Shown: positions 30,496-41,514, numbered from the stretch's first letter. The stretch: 64,000 nucleotides of DNA from Sciurus carolinensis (GCF_902686445.1 NC_062226.1:15100001-15164000), one strand, 5' to 3'. The notes: generated by a model not told the origin, from the letters alone. Numbers and translations are program-made.

Positions 30496-31048
30496 ACATA
30501 ATTGTGTGTTTATATATAGGTTAATATACAAGATACAACCCAGAGACTACAGGCATGAATGCAAATGGAACCACCATTATGCATGTGGATTTATCATCTA
30601 GGTCCATTCTAGGGAATCATGACATTGGTCAAGTTTCTCATCAATAGCCTCATCCTATCTCTTCCCTGACCTCTTTCTGAACCACCCATTCCAGCCATTC
30701 TTCCTCCAAACAGCACTGTCATCACCCAAGCTGCTTTGGGGGAAGTCAATTTGAGCTCTACTATGACATTGTTTTCTTGAAGTTTTGATTCAGATGCATT
30801 CAGTTTATGACTGTGGGCTTTGCACTCCTGGAGGGGTGAGACCAAGCTCTGCAGGTCTCCACGTTTCACAGCTCCTAGCTCAAGACCAGAGGACAGAGTG
30901 ACCTACGTGCAAAGTGATGCTTAAATGCATGAAATGAATGCATGAAGAAAAAATGATCAATTCTACTGATTTTACTAAACTCAAATGTTTGGTCTAAGAT
31001 TGCACAACTGCTGGAAGATGAGTTCCTAATAAAATAAACATGGTCTGC
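30496..31048. other. Unassigned non-coding stretch
   Basis: No recognised repeat or exon. An 86-codon antisense frame at 30609-30869 has no domain. Confidence 0.45.
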
Positions 31049-31254
31049 AGCTAGGTGTGTTGGTGCACACTTGTAATCCCAATGACTTGGGAGGCTGAGG
31101 CAGGATGATTGCAAGTTCAAAGTTGGTCTCAGTAACTTAGCAAGACCCTGTCTTGATGTTAAAAAAAAAAAAAAAAAAAAGGTTGCAAATGTAACCCAGT
31201 GGTAAAGTACCCCTGGGTTCAGTCCCCAGTATCAAAACAAACCAACAAACCAAC
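31049..31254 (+). mobile_element. Squirrel-type composite SINE (B1 + ID half)
   Basis: The B1/7SL-like head 'cacacttgtaatcccaatga', 'gggaggctgaggcaggatga' is followed by an internal A run (31160-31180) and an ID-like half ('gtaacccagtggtaaagtac', 'ggttcagtcccc' B box). It ends with an A/C-rich tail. This dimeric SINE is a key pointer to a sciurid genome. A minus-strand 81-codon frame overlapping it is an artefact. Confidence 0.93.
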
Positions 31255-31659
31255 GAATTCAATCTTTAGATTTATAATTTAAAATAATTAATAGGCAGCA
31301 GAGGATGTGTTTGTACATTTCTGACTTTAACGTAACTTGATCATAAGCTATGACAACTCTGCTTCATTAAAATAAACCTTAATTTCAAGATAACAGATTA
31401 TGTATTTTCCCATGACCATATAAATGTTGACATGTTAACAAACTAGAATGAGATTCCGCAGGTATTGTGAAGGGTCACTGGAATATATACTCAGGAAGGT
31501 TGGTCCTCTGGCTGTTGAGGAGAGCAGGCTTGGGAGCATGAAGAACGTCTCTGCCTAAGTCCATGTGAAGACAGGCAGACAACGCCTGCCACCCTTCCTA
31601 ACTTGCCTAGCCACACAGAGAAAACTGTCCTCACCAGGGGTGCCCTACACAATAGTGAC
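31255..31659. other. Unassigned non-coding stretch
   Basis: Nothing recognised. A 68-codon antisense frame at 31491-31697 shows no domain. Confidence 0.45.
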
Positions 31660-31881
31660 AGGTCACCAACCCTGTGGAATCTGAACTGCCTTCTCATGTT
31701 CTCTACTAGCTGGTTGGCTTCAGACTAGCTAATTAGCTTTTCTGTACTTTCTCTCATTTTTAAAATGGGGACAACTACACTTACTTCATAGGATGGTTGT
31801 TAACATTAAATTAGAGGTGAAAACTTAGTGTTTTGGACAAGTAAACCATATGGTAAGTGATCAACTAAAGTAGCTGTTAAT
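31660..31881 (+). repeat. MIR
   Basis: 'ctactagctggttggcttca', 'ctcatttttaaaatggggac', 'cttcataggatggttgttaa' and 'aaagtagctgttaataata' run in sense MIR order. The 3' end served as the L1 target next to it. Confidence 0.9.
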
Positions 31882-31898
31882 AATAATGGTGACATTCA
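31882..31898. repeat. Target site duplication, left copy
   Basis: AATAATGGTGACATTCA, repeated exactly at 32270-32286 on the other side of the L1. A perfect 17-bp duplication marks L1-mediated insertion and suggests a fairly young event. Confidence 0.95.
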
Positions 31899-32269
31899 AC
31901 CATAAAGAAGAATAATATTATGGCATTTGCAAATAAATGGATGGAACTAGAGAATATCATGCTAAGTGAAATAAGCCAATCCCAAAAAACCAAAGACTGA
32001 ATGTTTTCCCTGATAAGTGGAGAATGATATATAATGGGGGTGGGGGCGTGGGAAGTGAGAGAAGAATGGGAGAACTTTAGATTATGTAGAAGGAAATGAG
32101 AGGGAGGGTATGAAAAATGGTGGAATGAGACAGACATCATTACCCTGTGTACACAAGTGGTATGAATCTACATTGCATAAAACCATAGAAACAAAATGAT
32201 GTACCCCATTTGTATACGATGAATCAAAATGCAGTCTGTAAAAAATAAAAAAAATAAACAATTAAAAAA
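31899..32269 (+). mobile_element. 5'-truncated young L1 (3' end only)
   Basis: Contains the last ORF2 codons and 3' UTR of the squirrel L1 ('gcatttgcaaataaatggat', 'atgctaagtgaaataagcca', 'atgaatcaaaatgcagtctg'), then an A-rich tail. It corresponds, on the opposite strand, to 48293-48585 and 60957-61300. An exact 17-bp target duplication flanks it. Confidence 0.96.
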
Positions 32270-32286
32270 AATAATGGTGACATTCA
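32270..32286. repeat. Target site duplication, right copy
   Basis: Exact repeat of 31882-31898, placed directly after the L1 A-rich tail. Confidence 0.95.
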
Positions 32287-32515
32287 TAACTGCACTCTGT
32301 AACCAGTGCACTAGGAAAGCAAGAACCCTAAAGTACCTGATCACAAATTATAACTTGTCCCATACGATAACCACATTAAAATTCTCATCCTCTCTGAACT
32401 GTAAGTTCCTTGAGGGGAAATGTATCCAAATTTATATTATGTATATGAAAACCTGGAGAGGGTAATGTTCCAAACTCCATCTGGCATTCCCAAGAAATCC
32501 TAAATTTAAATCCTC

Positions 32516-32516
<1 letters not shown>

Positions 32517-32553
<37 letters not shown>
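32517..32553. repeat. (GT)n microsatellite
   Basis: About 18 GT units without interruption, ending at 'gtgaac'. Confidence 0.96.
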
Positions 32554-32555
<2 letters not shown>

Positions 32556-32579
32556 CATATTTACATGCATATTTTAAAA

Positions 32580-33185
32580 CAAAAATGACTCAGCACTCCT
32601 TCCCTCACTCAAATCATTGTAGACAGCTTCTTACTGTTTCATATGACATTCAAGGCTCTTGAATGGCAGCCCGAATGACATTCCTGGTCTGATCTAAATT
32701 CTTACCAACAGAAAGGATGTAGTCTAATCTCTGGTCTTCTCACCATTCCCTAAAGTGCTTCCACTGTTTTATAGTTGTATGCTATGCCATTCCATTCACT
32801 TCCTCTGTCTTGATAAATCCAACTACTATTCTGGACTCAGCTGTGGAGTTTTCTCCATGTCCATAAGTAAAATGGGAATGATAATCATCCTACCACTTAC
32901 CAAGCTCTTATCTATGCCAGAAAATGCATAGATATGCCTGGCAATCACTCCATATTCTGTGATTCTTTCCATTACAACATTTGCCTTATTGACTCTATAT
33001 CCTATAAATCTCTAGCTACCTGCCATTCTCCTTACTGGACATTGGAAATTGAGGGCAGAGACCATGTTTGGTCAACCTTACAATCTTAGAGCAGATCTCA
33101 GTGTAGGCTGTCAGTCACTATCTGTTGAAATGATGAAATGGGGTCAGGTTGCAATTAATAAATATTTGTTGAATGAAAATACTAT
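32580..33185 (+). repeat. L2 fragments, with a small MIR piece
   Basis: 'gactcagcactccttccctc', 'cattcaaggctcttgaatgg' and, at the 3' end, 'ggaaattgagggcagagacc', 'aataaatatttgttgaatga' trace sense L2. A MIR-like 'gtaaaatgggaatgataatc' lies at 32867-32886. Confidence 0.68.
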
Positions 33186-33329
33186 ATAGAAGATATAACC
33201 CATTTGGGGATTGGGCTCAAGACTCTGAATTTCTTTCCAACAGTAAAATCTAGCTACTTCCATGTTCAAATAAAGCCTTTCATATTTGGAATTAGAAATT
33301 AAAGTAAAAAACAAAGAAATCAAAGATTT
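33186..33329. other. Unassigned short stretch
   Basis: AT-rich; nothing recognised. Confidence 0.4.
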
Positions 33330-33660
33330 CATGAATGTCTGAGCTCCCAGACATCCCTATCCTACCAGGGGCCAGATGTGGATTCTCATGCACTCACACA
33401 TCTGGAGCTATTCTTTGCCCCTGCCTTGGCAGAATCCCTGTGGCTTTTCACAAGACCGTGCATGAGGGTATCTATAAATAATCACCCCAATGTAATGCCA
33501 CCCAGCCCGCTGGGTTAAATATAGACATTGGATTAGCTCCAGGGAGGAGGGGACAAGTGGTTCCCAACTCAAAGAAATTGTTATAAATTCCATTTGCTGC
33601 ATGAATATGTACACTGGATGTTTCCTTCCATAAGGACACCAAAATAGCAATTAACTCAAG
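33330..33660. promoter_or_regulatory. Candidate regulatory segment with twin E-box palindrome
   Basis: Non-repeat sequence. CCAGATGTG (33372-33380) and CACATCTGG (33397-33405) form a perfect 9-bp inverted repeat around a 16-base loop, giving two facing CAGATG-type E-boxes. Further on, 'aattgttataaattccattt' adds AT-type words. Function is inference. Confidence 0.28.
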
Positions 33661-33889
33661 GCTAATGTTATAGCTGCTACTGTCTTTCCTGCTTAATGTA
33701 TCCCCATCTGGATCCCAACACAGATGCTGATGTGTCTAAGTGTGAATGTCAAGTGACAGCTCCCTTCCCACCTGTTCTAAGTCTACCTGCCCACTGCTTT
33801 CCTTTGACAGGAGGTGTTGCATGAGATACACATACCATCCTTCACTTTCACATCTTGGCTTTTATTAGAAAAGGACTGATTTTTGACTC
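33661..33889. other. Unassigned non-coding stretch
   Basis: No feature recognised. Confidence 0.4.
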
Positions 33890-34085
33890 CAGTCAAAAGG
33901 TTGAGTCCTTACTTACTTACTAATTATGCAGTTTTGGGAAAGTTACTTAACCTTTCTGAGCCTCATCAGTTTGTATTTTTGTGAGATTATCTTATTTATC
34001 TAATAACACTTTGGGAAGATTTGACAAGCAATATCTATGTAAAATGTCTGTCTCACCAGTAGGCACTTGGAAAAATAACTCAATT
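33890..34085 (+). repeat. MIR
   Basis: 'attatgcagttttgggaaag', 'ttacttaacctttctgagcc' and 'ataacactttgggaagattt' are sense MIR blocks. Confidence 0.88.
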
Positions 34086-34144
34086 TCTTGTGATCCCATT
34101 TTATAGATCTCTAGAGAGGAGATGTTCATTACTGATTACGTGGT

Positions 34145-34288
34145 CCATTGCTTTCATTTAACAGATGAGGAGATTGGGGGTTGTAGAGGTGTAATATGTT
34201 TCAGAGATGTCAGATGGTGTTAGAGATTGAACCAGGACCTGCTATGGAGTGTGTATATTGCCTTCAGAACCAGTTCTTCCTTTCACTC
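34145..34288 (-). repeat. MIR
   Basis: 'tttaacagatgaggagattg' and 'gagattgaaccaggacctgc' are antisense MIR blocks. Confidence 0.78.
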
Positions 34289-34294
34289 ACCCTT

Positions 34295-34400
34295 GCTTTC
34301 AATATTTGTTGAGCACCCATGAAGCAGTAGATATTGAAGATATAGAAATGGACAAGTAAATATTCCTACCACTTTCACAACTAGAGATGTTTCCAAGTTG
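34295..34400 (-). repeat. L2 3' end
   Basis: 'aatatttgttgagcacccat', then 'tagatattgaagatatagaa', is the antisense L2 terminus. Confidence 0.66.
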
Positions 34401-34419
34401 GCACAGTACAGAACAAAAA

Positions 34420-34660
34420 TGTTAGCTAACAGTCAAGCTTTCTTTATATTCCACCAAGTGCTAGAAACTAACTCTTTTAATACTCTTCTAACCACATGAG
34501 ATACCAATACCATCATTTCCCCAGTCTTCATATGACAGGAGTGGAGGCACAGGGAGGTGACAGATCTATATCAGGAGGTTCCCCAGCTAGTAAGTGGTTG
34601 TTACAGGATTTTATCCCATGAGTGTTTTTCAAGGCAGACTGCTAACCATTAACGTATCCC
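34420..34660 (-). repeat. MIR, near full length
   Basis: 'accaagtgctagaaactaac', 'accaataccatcatttcccc', 'ggcacagggaggtgacagat' and 'ccagctagtaagtggttgtt' run in antisense MIR order. Confidence 0.9.
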
Positions 34661-34999
34661 ATCTCAATGTAGAAATGAGACTAGTGATAATAGTGTGACA
34701 ACCCAGGAGAACGTGGGAACCACAGGAGTTCAAAACTGGGCCCTCCAGGTCACCAGCTGGGAGTCAGGGAAGGAAGTCATTTTGTGAGTCAAGTGGTTCA
34801 TTTGATGCTTTAAGTGATATGAGTTGTCATGAACTCCAGGGGTGAAAATTTAGTAGAATTACATGGGACTAGGCACAAGACTCCAAGTAAGTCACAGATA
34901 TATGAGATAGAAAAGATCAACTTGAATGTGGTAGCATTTTTGTGATTTCTAGAGTACTTCCACAGATATTTTTTTCCTTGAGTCACCTTTGAGATGGAG
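34661..34999. other. Unassigned non-coding stretch
   Basis: Nothing recognised. Confidence 0.4.
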
Positions 35000-35125
35000 C
35001 AGGACATGAGTTAGAATTCCAGTTTTATATATAAGAAAGCCTAAGCTCAGAGAGATGGTGGTTTTGATTTAAAGATGCTAAGCTAGCTTGTGGAAGAACT
35101 GTACAATATGGTTCTCCTAGATATT
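35000..35125 (-). repeat. MIR fragment
   Basis: 'ttatatataagaaagcctaa', 'gctcagagagatggtggttt' and 'gatgctaagctagcttgtgg' fit an antisense MIR with moderate divergence. Confidence 0.6.
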
Positions 35126-35999
35126 CAGGGTACTTTCTGTCCTTCACCCCGCTTTTTCTCTTTTATCCTCTTTGACGTAAAAATGAAGGATGCCTCCATG
35201 ATTTAGAGAACAAAAGAATCATTCTGCTGACTGGGCGGTCTCCCCAAACATCAGATGGCATATCAGGGCTTGCTATGATCCTTAATCTCAGACAGATCTC
35301 AATAAAATCCTCCAACAAGAGCACATGATGTAGCTATTCCACATTGTTGGCTAAAGTGAGATGTACTTGTTGCCAGAAGAGCGAGGCTACAGGGAATGAT
35401 GGACTTGTATTCTTGCCCTGAGAAAAAGATTTACCAGCCCTACAGTAGGTGTGAGCAAAAGACGGACACAGATAAGATCATCGTTTTTCAAAGAAAATGT
35501 GCTTTGGATCAAAGAGAGGTTCTGCTCTGTATGACAAGAAAGTGATAACATTATCTGTTGGAAGCTTTTTAAGAGAAGGGCATAGCACTCTGATCATCCA
35601 ACACACAAACCTCAGTGACCTCTGGCAGTAGCTCATTTTGAAGACATCTTTCTGATTGGGTGAGTCAGCAGTGAAAAGCACCCTAAATAGGGTGAGAGCT
35701 GGATGGTGTAAACAGGTTAAGGTGACATTGTTATACAGTGGTTCTCCATATAGCCTCAAATGCTTAGGCCTTTGAGAACATGATGTAAGACCAAGGGTAC
35801 AGTCTTCAAAAAATGTAAACAGGCATGTATGTAAAAAAATATTAATGCCTTTTCAGGGAGTCCACAGGCCACTCTGAGGCCTAGACATAGACACTCCAGT
35901 CTTTCACAGAAAAATAATTGAAGTCTTATGATTTTGCAATTGTCTAATTTCACTGAAGAGTAATTGATTTGAAAGCTTCCATAAACAGAAACATGGCCC
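35126..35999. other. Unassigned non-coding stretch
   Basis: About 870 bp with no recognised repeat. A 93-codon antisense frame at 35478-35759 lacks any domain. Confidence 0.45.
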
Positions 36000-36065
36000 G
36001 CATCTTAATTATTAGGAACAGAGTAGGTATTTGATATACTTTGATTGAATTGAACTAAAGTAGTC
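36000..36065 (+). repeat. L2 3' end fragment
   Basis: 'ggaacagagtaggtatttga', then 'ttgattgaattgaact', is a short sense L2 terminus. Confidence 0.55.
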
Positions 36066-36075
36066 CATTGTTGTA

Positions 36076-36383
36076 TCAGTTGGCTGTTACTGCATAACAA
36101 ATCACCCCAAAATATAATGGTTCAGATCATAGTCATTCATTTAGCTCATGATTCTGCAAGCTATAACATCCTGGGCTTAGCTGGGTAGTTCTCTAGGTCT
36201 CAGTTGAGTTCTTTGGGTATCTGTGAGTCAGCTACAGTGATTTGACTGACATTAACTGGGCTTCCTAACGTATGAGCCGATTTGCCTCTAGTCCACATGC
36301 CTTGCCATCTTCCACCAGGTGACATGAGCTAGTTCACATGACAGAGATGAGAAACAGAAATTTAGGCTCATCATAGCTTGACA
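36076..36383 (-). repeat. Ancient dispersed repeat, copy 2 of 2
   Basis: 'gtatcagttggctgttactg', 'cataacaaatcaccccaaaa', 'gctcatgattctgcaagcta' and 'ctgggcttagctgggtagtt' belong to the same family as 26566-26960. The family name is withheld. Confidence 0.75.
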
Positions 36384-36570
36384 ACTAGTTTCAGATGCCG
36401 ACATCACTCTGCCTATCTTCTCTAGACCTGTTTTATAAGTCTATCCCATAAGAAAACACAGTGTTAGTTGGCTCCTGTGTCTCATATTATTTTCCCTTTG
36501 TCCACAATTAGAAAAGTACTGAATCATTTACTGGCACAAATATACTGACTCAGATCTTTTAATGCTGTGT
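36384..36570 (+). repeat. Local duplication, copy A
   Basis: About 190 bp that recur in direct orientation at 37853-38051. Shared words include AGACCT, the context 'gaatcatttactggcacaaa' against 'gaatcattaattcacacaca', and an exact 'gactcagatcttttaatgct'. The copies stay on nearly one diagonal (offset 1469-1481). Confidence 0.78.
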
Positions 36571-36949
36571 GTCACAGAGCCTTGATAAGTGGCAGGGAGG
36601 TGAGTGGTTAGCCACTGAACAAAAAGGAACCCTTGAATGGCATCAAGATAGGAACAGAGGGTGGAATATCAGTGAACTAAATGAAGAACTTTAGGCTGTG
36701 GCTCCATTTATGTGAGGGAAACATCTTCATCTCTCCACTTGCACCATCATAATCTCCTAAGTGGAATCACTAGAAAAGAAACTACTTTTGGTTCCTGAAA
36801 GCCACAAGATGAAATGTGAAACATGGAGATTTAGGGTATTGCTATTAATATGATATCTGTACAAAAGAGAGAACCCACAGGAAGCCTTCCAACCACCCCT
36901 CCTCGTGACCATGCCAGAGACTCCCAGTCCTTGGACTTTCCCCATCAAC
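36571..36949. other. Unassigned non-coding stretch
   Basis: Nothing recognised. Confidence 0.4.
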
Positions 36950-37070
36950 TCTATCTTGATTGCCTATTTAATCCACCATGCTTCCCCTAGAAAGTTCTGT
37001 GAGGGCAGAGACCTCATCTGTACTACTGCTATTCTTCTACTCCTGGCATGTGGTGGGGGGGGTCGAGTAA
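36950..37070 (+). repeat. L2 3' end
   Basis: 'gaaagttctgtgagggcaga', then 'gacctcatctgtactactgc' and 'cctggcatgtggtgg', follows the sense L2 3' end. Confidence 0.74.
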
Positions 37071-37559
37071 TGTCATTATGGATTCAATTTACTTATAACT
37101 CCCTGTGGTTCACACAAGAAGTTGAGAAAAGAACCAAAATGACAGGTCTGGGATGTGCCAGGGCAGGATGCCCGTTCACAGCTGTGTCCCAGCCGTCTGC
37201 AGTCATCCATAAGATACGCCCATCTCTACAAGTCTGCGAATCCTCTGATTCAACCTCCAGCCCAGGTGTTTTCAGGAGCAGCCATGTTACCTTTGATGGG
37301 TCTTTTGACACATAAGCAATTTTGATGTAGGTGGAAAAACAATGATAATTGTAATAACCATTTTAAAAGAGATGTGTTGTTCTTTTCAACTCTTATTAAC
37401 CTGGATTTTGTTTAAGAGGCTTCCAATTAGCTTCTTGTATCTGCAGTTAACCTTTTCTGAGCTTTTCTCTTCAGGTTCTCTCTCCTCAAGCCCTCAGCCC
37501 TCATTTATGCCCATGGAGTCTCACAGGAATAGCTGGAATCCAGCCTCCTGAACAGCTCC
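37071..37559. other. Unassigned non-coding stretch
   Basis: No recognised repeat. The 72-136 codon frames that cross it on both strands have no domain, and the plus frame begins in L2. Confidence 0.4.
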
Positions 37560-37852
37560 TGAGCATGGGATAATTGCAATATAATTAATGAATTAAAAAG
37601 AATGAAATGTTTTAAGTGCTTTCAATATTCCCTTTCCTATAATTATCTACAGGAAACATGTTCATTAACAATCGTGTGCTGACAGCCCCCAGGCTCAGAT
37701 GAGCCAGCTTCCAATAAGAAAATGAATTGATAACCCCTCTGCATCATGCCTCTGAGTTCTATAGAAAGAGAAGAGGCCAAAGCTGGACCATCCCCTGGAA
37801 AGCTGATGGCCATATCAGATTCCTTCCTTTGCCTACAGTGCCAGGGCACTTG
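37560..37852. promoter_or_regulatory. Candidate conserved non-coding element
   Basis: Non-repeat sequence just upstream of local duplication copy B, dense in homeodomain-type words ('caatataattaatgaattaa', 'catgttcattaacaatcgtg', 'aaaatgaattgataacccct'). A candidate only. Confidence 0.28.
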
Positions 37853-38051
37853 GCTAGTCTCATATGCCAAGGGCATTGTCTGCTCATCTCCCCCAGACCT
37901 ATTTTATCCACTCGCCCAAGGAAACACAATGCTAGTGTGTCCCTATTAAGTCTCCTATGTCTTTATTGTCTTCCTTTTGCCCTCAGCTAGAAGGAGCTGA
38001 ATCATTAATTCACACACATTTATTAATGACTCAGATCTTTTAATGCTGTGC
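37853..38051 (+). repeat. Local duplication, copy B
   Basis: Partner of 36384-36570. It carries the exact shared 'gactcagatcttttaatgct' and the AGACCT start. Flanks on both sides differ from copy A, so the duplicated unit is about 190 bp. Confidence 0.78.
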
Positions 38052-38429
38052 CTTGTATTCAGTGGTATCACCATCTATGTTGTGGAGCCTGAAAATACTT
38101 AGAACTGTAGGATATATCTCATAGAATAGAATTCAAAATGTACATGGATTTCATAAGATAATCTTTATACTTAAAAAATAATGCTTATGGAGGGCTGCTT
38201 AAAGCTGGGTCTCCAATTGACCAGGAATACCTAGTCACTGGCTGCATCAATAGAAAAATTTTTTATTGATTTTGGTGTAATGAAATACCCCTACTGTAGG
38301 CACTTGGTACCAGCTCAGAACCAGTATTCTTACACTGAGAGAGTTACATCAATGTGGCAAACTAATAAGAGGGGCACTTTGGGGGCAGGGTCCCATCTCA
38401 GATCTCCCAGGTTTACTTATATAATAGAT
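38052..38429. other. Unassigned; short AT palindrome
   Basis: A near-perfect palindrome lies at 38247-38269 (TCAATA...TATTGA around A5/T6). Otherwise nothing recognised. Confidence 0.45.
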
Positions 38430-39070
38430 ATGTGGATTTCCAATATGTGCAAAGTCCTAAGCCGGGTCCAATGTAGAATGTAGTGATGGATGACACAGGG
38501 ATGGTGCCCTCAAAGATTTTATAGACTAGTGGGGGAGATAAGATTTCTATCTATAAATAACTATAATGGAGACAGGGCTAGGAGCTGTAAGATAGGAGCA
38601 ATAAAAGGGCTCTGGAAGGCCACAGGAGGTGGATATTATCTTCAGTCAGGGGCATCTGAGGACGTGGCATGGAGGAGGAAGAATTTTGACTGGAACTTGA
38701 AGGATGGATAATGTTTGGATGAGCAGAGATGCAAGAAAATGATTGTTACCATGTTGGGGAATAGTCCTTACTTAGCAAAGGTGCAGAGATTGAATTCTGG
38801 GCACAGGGCTCTAACCAGGATGGGCCAGGAGTGGGGTAGTTGAGGCTGAATGTACAGTTGGGGTGTGGTTACGAGGAAGAAAATCTGGAATTGAAGTTTA
38901 GGAGGAATCTGAGAAGGCATTTGCTTGTTATACTGAAGCAGTTAAATTGATAGCAGATTTTCATCTAATGAGCTAACAGAATCTTTGTGATTTGGAAAGA
39001 GCAGAGCAGCCAGGAGACAGACATGATTTAGGTACAGGAGGTAAGAGAGGTGGTAGAAATTCCAGTTAGG
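38430..39070 (-). repeat. L2, long antisense copy
   Basis: 'agactagtgggggagataag', 'gctaggagctgtaagatagg', 'tgactggaacttgaaggatg', 'cagagcagccaggagacaga' and 'gaagttctagcagg' are antisense L2 landmarks in order. The 67-73 codon frames here are artefacts. Confidence 0.78.
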
Positions 39071-39859
39071 AAGTTAGTGAAGAAGTTCTAGCAGGCCATA
39101 AAGAAGACTTGATCAGACAATGCCAGATCAAATCCCACCACCTACATTGGGTATGCAAGAGGACACCAGTGTGACATTTTACCTTGGGAACAGATATGAA
39201 TGAATAGAAATCAAAGGGTATAACAGTTGGAGTGACAAGGAAAGGAGTCACAAAATATACTGGAAAGGCCTGAAATATAAAAATCAAAAGAAATCAATCT
39301 CTTTGTATAATCAACCCATCTGGTTGCCTATTTTTGAGATGGAGAAATTGGTAAAATATGAAATATTTTATGTCTTTGCAGTACCTAAAAAATACCGTTG
39401 TAGGCACAAGTTCTTGGGCAGGCTTGCTGGGGATTTTGACTAGAGAAGTTGGGTAGGAAATTAAATTAGGTACTTGTCAATGCAGCCAAATGGCTGGGGC
39501 AAGTGGGCAGTTTTAGGGTTAGTTGAGGTTAGGGCAGGTGAGGATCTGGTCATCTTGTAATCACGTGTCCTGGCCAGGGGTCCATGAAGCTGGTGCTATA
39601 AAGAGTTTGCAGCAGGTAGACACAGAGGTATAGGAAGTTGCGTCTAGACCCTCGGATAATGCCAGGATACCTACTTTTCTGGTGTAGAGTCAATTGGAGA
39701 CTTTTTTCCCATACTCTCAAAATTGTGTTTAGGTCATCTTCTTTTACAAAGGGTCCACGTCACTTCTACATGTGTTTCTTAGAACCACCATCTTGAAGAT
39801 GATGTGGTCTCTTATTTAAAATGAAACCTCCAGACTTCTGATCTCACAAGGAAGATGAA
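39071..39859. other. Unassigned non-coding stretch
   Basis: About 790 bp without a recognised repeat or exon. Confidence 0.42.
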
Positions 39860-40108
39860 TACAACTTTTGAAGCCAGGCCATTTGAATGAACTTTTTCTT
39901 TTTATTTTTCTCCTTTTATCTTACTGCTTCTTTCTTGCTGAGCAACCTTCAACGAGTTTCTTAAAATCACTGAGATTTAGTTACCTCATCTGTGAGCTGA
40001 AATTATTATTCTATTTGCCTCCAAAAGTTACTGTGTGGATTAAGTTAGATAATGGATATAAGCAATTAGAGAGTCTGATATTTTTTAAATACTAGGAAAA
40101 GTTCCTGG
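39860..40108 (+). repeat. Full-length MIR
   Basis: 'cttttgaagccaggccattt', 'gctgagcaaccttcaacgag', 'ttagttacctcatctgtgag' and 'gtgtggattaagttagataa' follow the complete sense MIR. Confidence 0.9.
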
Positions 40109-40289
40109 CCAACCTTCTGGTGATCATGCTTACTCTTGGTGCACTGTTCTCTGTCTGTCTGGCCAGTCCTTAAAGAAATTATATCACCAGTTCATAAATT
40201 TCCTTTCTGGTCATTGTCTGAGAATTATAACTTCTTGGAATTTTGAAAAAAGTAAAGACTAAATCCAGAGTCTGTTGTTGGGAAGTGTA

Positions 40290-40700
40290 TATATCACTAA
40301 GGATTATTTGATTGTAAGTGACAGAAAACCAAGTGACCTGAGCTAAAGTAAGAATGTGTAGTCTCAGAAAGCATGCTCCCAGGATGTCAAAAGGAGCTCA
40401 GGAATAGTTTCAGGTATCTCTGTCTGTACATCTCAGCCCTGGTTTCCTCTGTTGGTGCAATCAACTGGGCCTGTGGGATGGCCCAATGTGGCTTCAGGTT
40501 TACTGTCTACTTGCTGAGCAACCCAAGCAGGAAGAGGCATTCCTGTGAAAATATCGAAGTGAATTCCACTAGCATGACATGGGTATCCCTATCTCCTTGT
40601 AGTCCTCTATGGCCAAATGACTGGAATAAACTAGTTGGGCCTGGTTCATGTTCCCACTCTGGAACCTCTGAACTTCATGAAGTGAGAATACGAGTGAAGT
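40290..40700 (-). repeat. Possible ancient dispersed repeat
   Basis: Opens 'gattgtaagtgacagaaaac', then 'ccaagtgacctgagctaaag' and later 'gcaacccaagcaggaagagg'. This recalls a mammalian repeat beginning 'attgcaagtgacagaaacc'. A 109-codon frame at 40373-40702 lies inside it and has no domain. Confidence 0.5.
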
Positions 40701-40712
40701 AGATTTCTAGAG

Positions 40713-40906
40713 CATTGGCTCTCAAAGTGTAGTCCCCAGATCAATAATGTGATAACCCCCTAGGATATACTAGCTAGAAATGGATTCTCAAGCCTTATCC
40801 TAGAACTATAGAATCAGAAATTCTCCTAGCACATTCCAGGAAATCTGTTTTAACAAGCCCCCCACATAATTCTGACATATGTTCAAGTTTGAGAACCATT
40901 ATTCTA
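40713..40906 (+). mobile_element. MER5A, complete
   Basis: From 'ggctctcaaagtgtagtccc' through 'gaatcagaaattctcctagc' and 'aaatctgttttaacaagccc' to 'agtttgagaaccattattct'. Both ends are present, and the length is that of a full MER5A (about 190 bp). Confidence 0.95.
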
Positions 40907-40959
40907 GCAGAGGCATGAACTGTTTCCAGATGAAAGACAGAAAGATGCTGAACAAGCAG

Positions 40960-41135
40960 AAATAGCAGATGTCAAGCACAGCCTGCACCCTAATAGCTCA
41001 TCATGCCCGTTTTATTGATGGGTAATCTTCGGGTTAACAAGCTTGTGGGACTAGACCAAGTTCTCATGTCTGAGAAATCCAGAGCCAGGTCTTGGGCTCA
41101 GATATTCTGGTTGTGATCCAGCCCTCCTTCCCCCA
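40960..41135 (-). repeat. Probable MIR
   Basis: 'ctcatcatgcccgttttatt', 'gatgggtaatcttcgggtta' and 'ccagagccaggtcttgggct' fit an antisense MIR, diverged. Confidence 0.52.
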
Positions 41136-41514
41136 GAGCACCACAGAAGAAAATGAGAGAAGAAACTCTTTGCTACAGGAATCGCACCTGATTGTGCAGA
41201 CTGTTCATTTTTAAGGAGCTTTTCCACAAAAGTAACCAGTACCTAATAGTGCATTTTCAAGATATTAGCTCCTCTACTGCCCTAGAGGGAGTAAGACCTT
41301 GAGAAGTGATGGGGAGACGTCAGGTAGCAGTTTCCATTTCATATCTGCTCACATCCCAGAAAGTTTCCTGTGCCCAGGGGTTCTGTGTGGCCAGATGACA
41401 TGATTATCTGCAGATGTTACTGACTCGAGGGCCAAGCTCTTCATATTTTACATTTGAAAATCATCTCCCAGCTTAGGCCAAATGAAATGACCTTTGCAGA
41501 ATGAACTAGACTGA
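41136..41514. other. Unassigned non-coding stretch
   Basis: Nothing recognised. Confidence 0.4.

Noticed and set aside
40373..40702. 109-codon frame.
   Set aside because: Lies in a suspected dispersed repeat, no domain.
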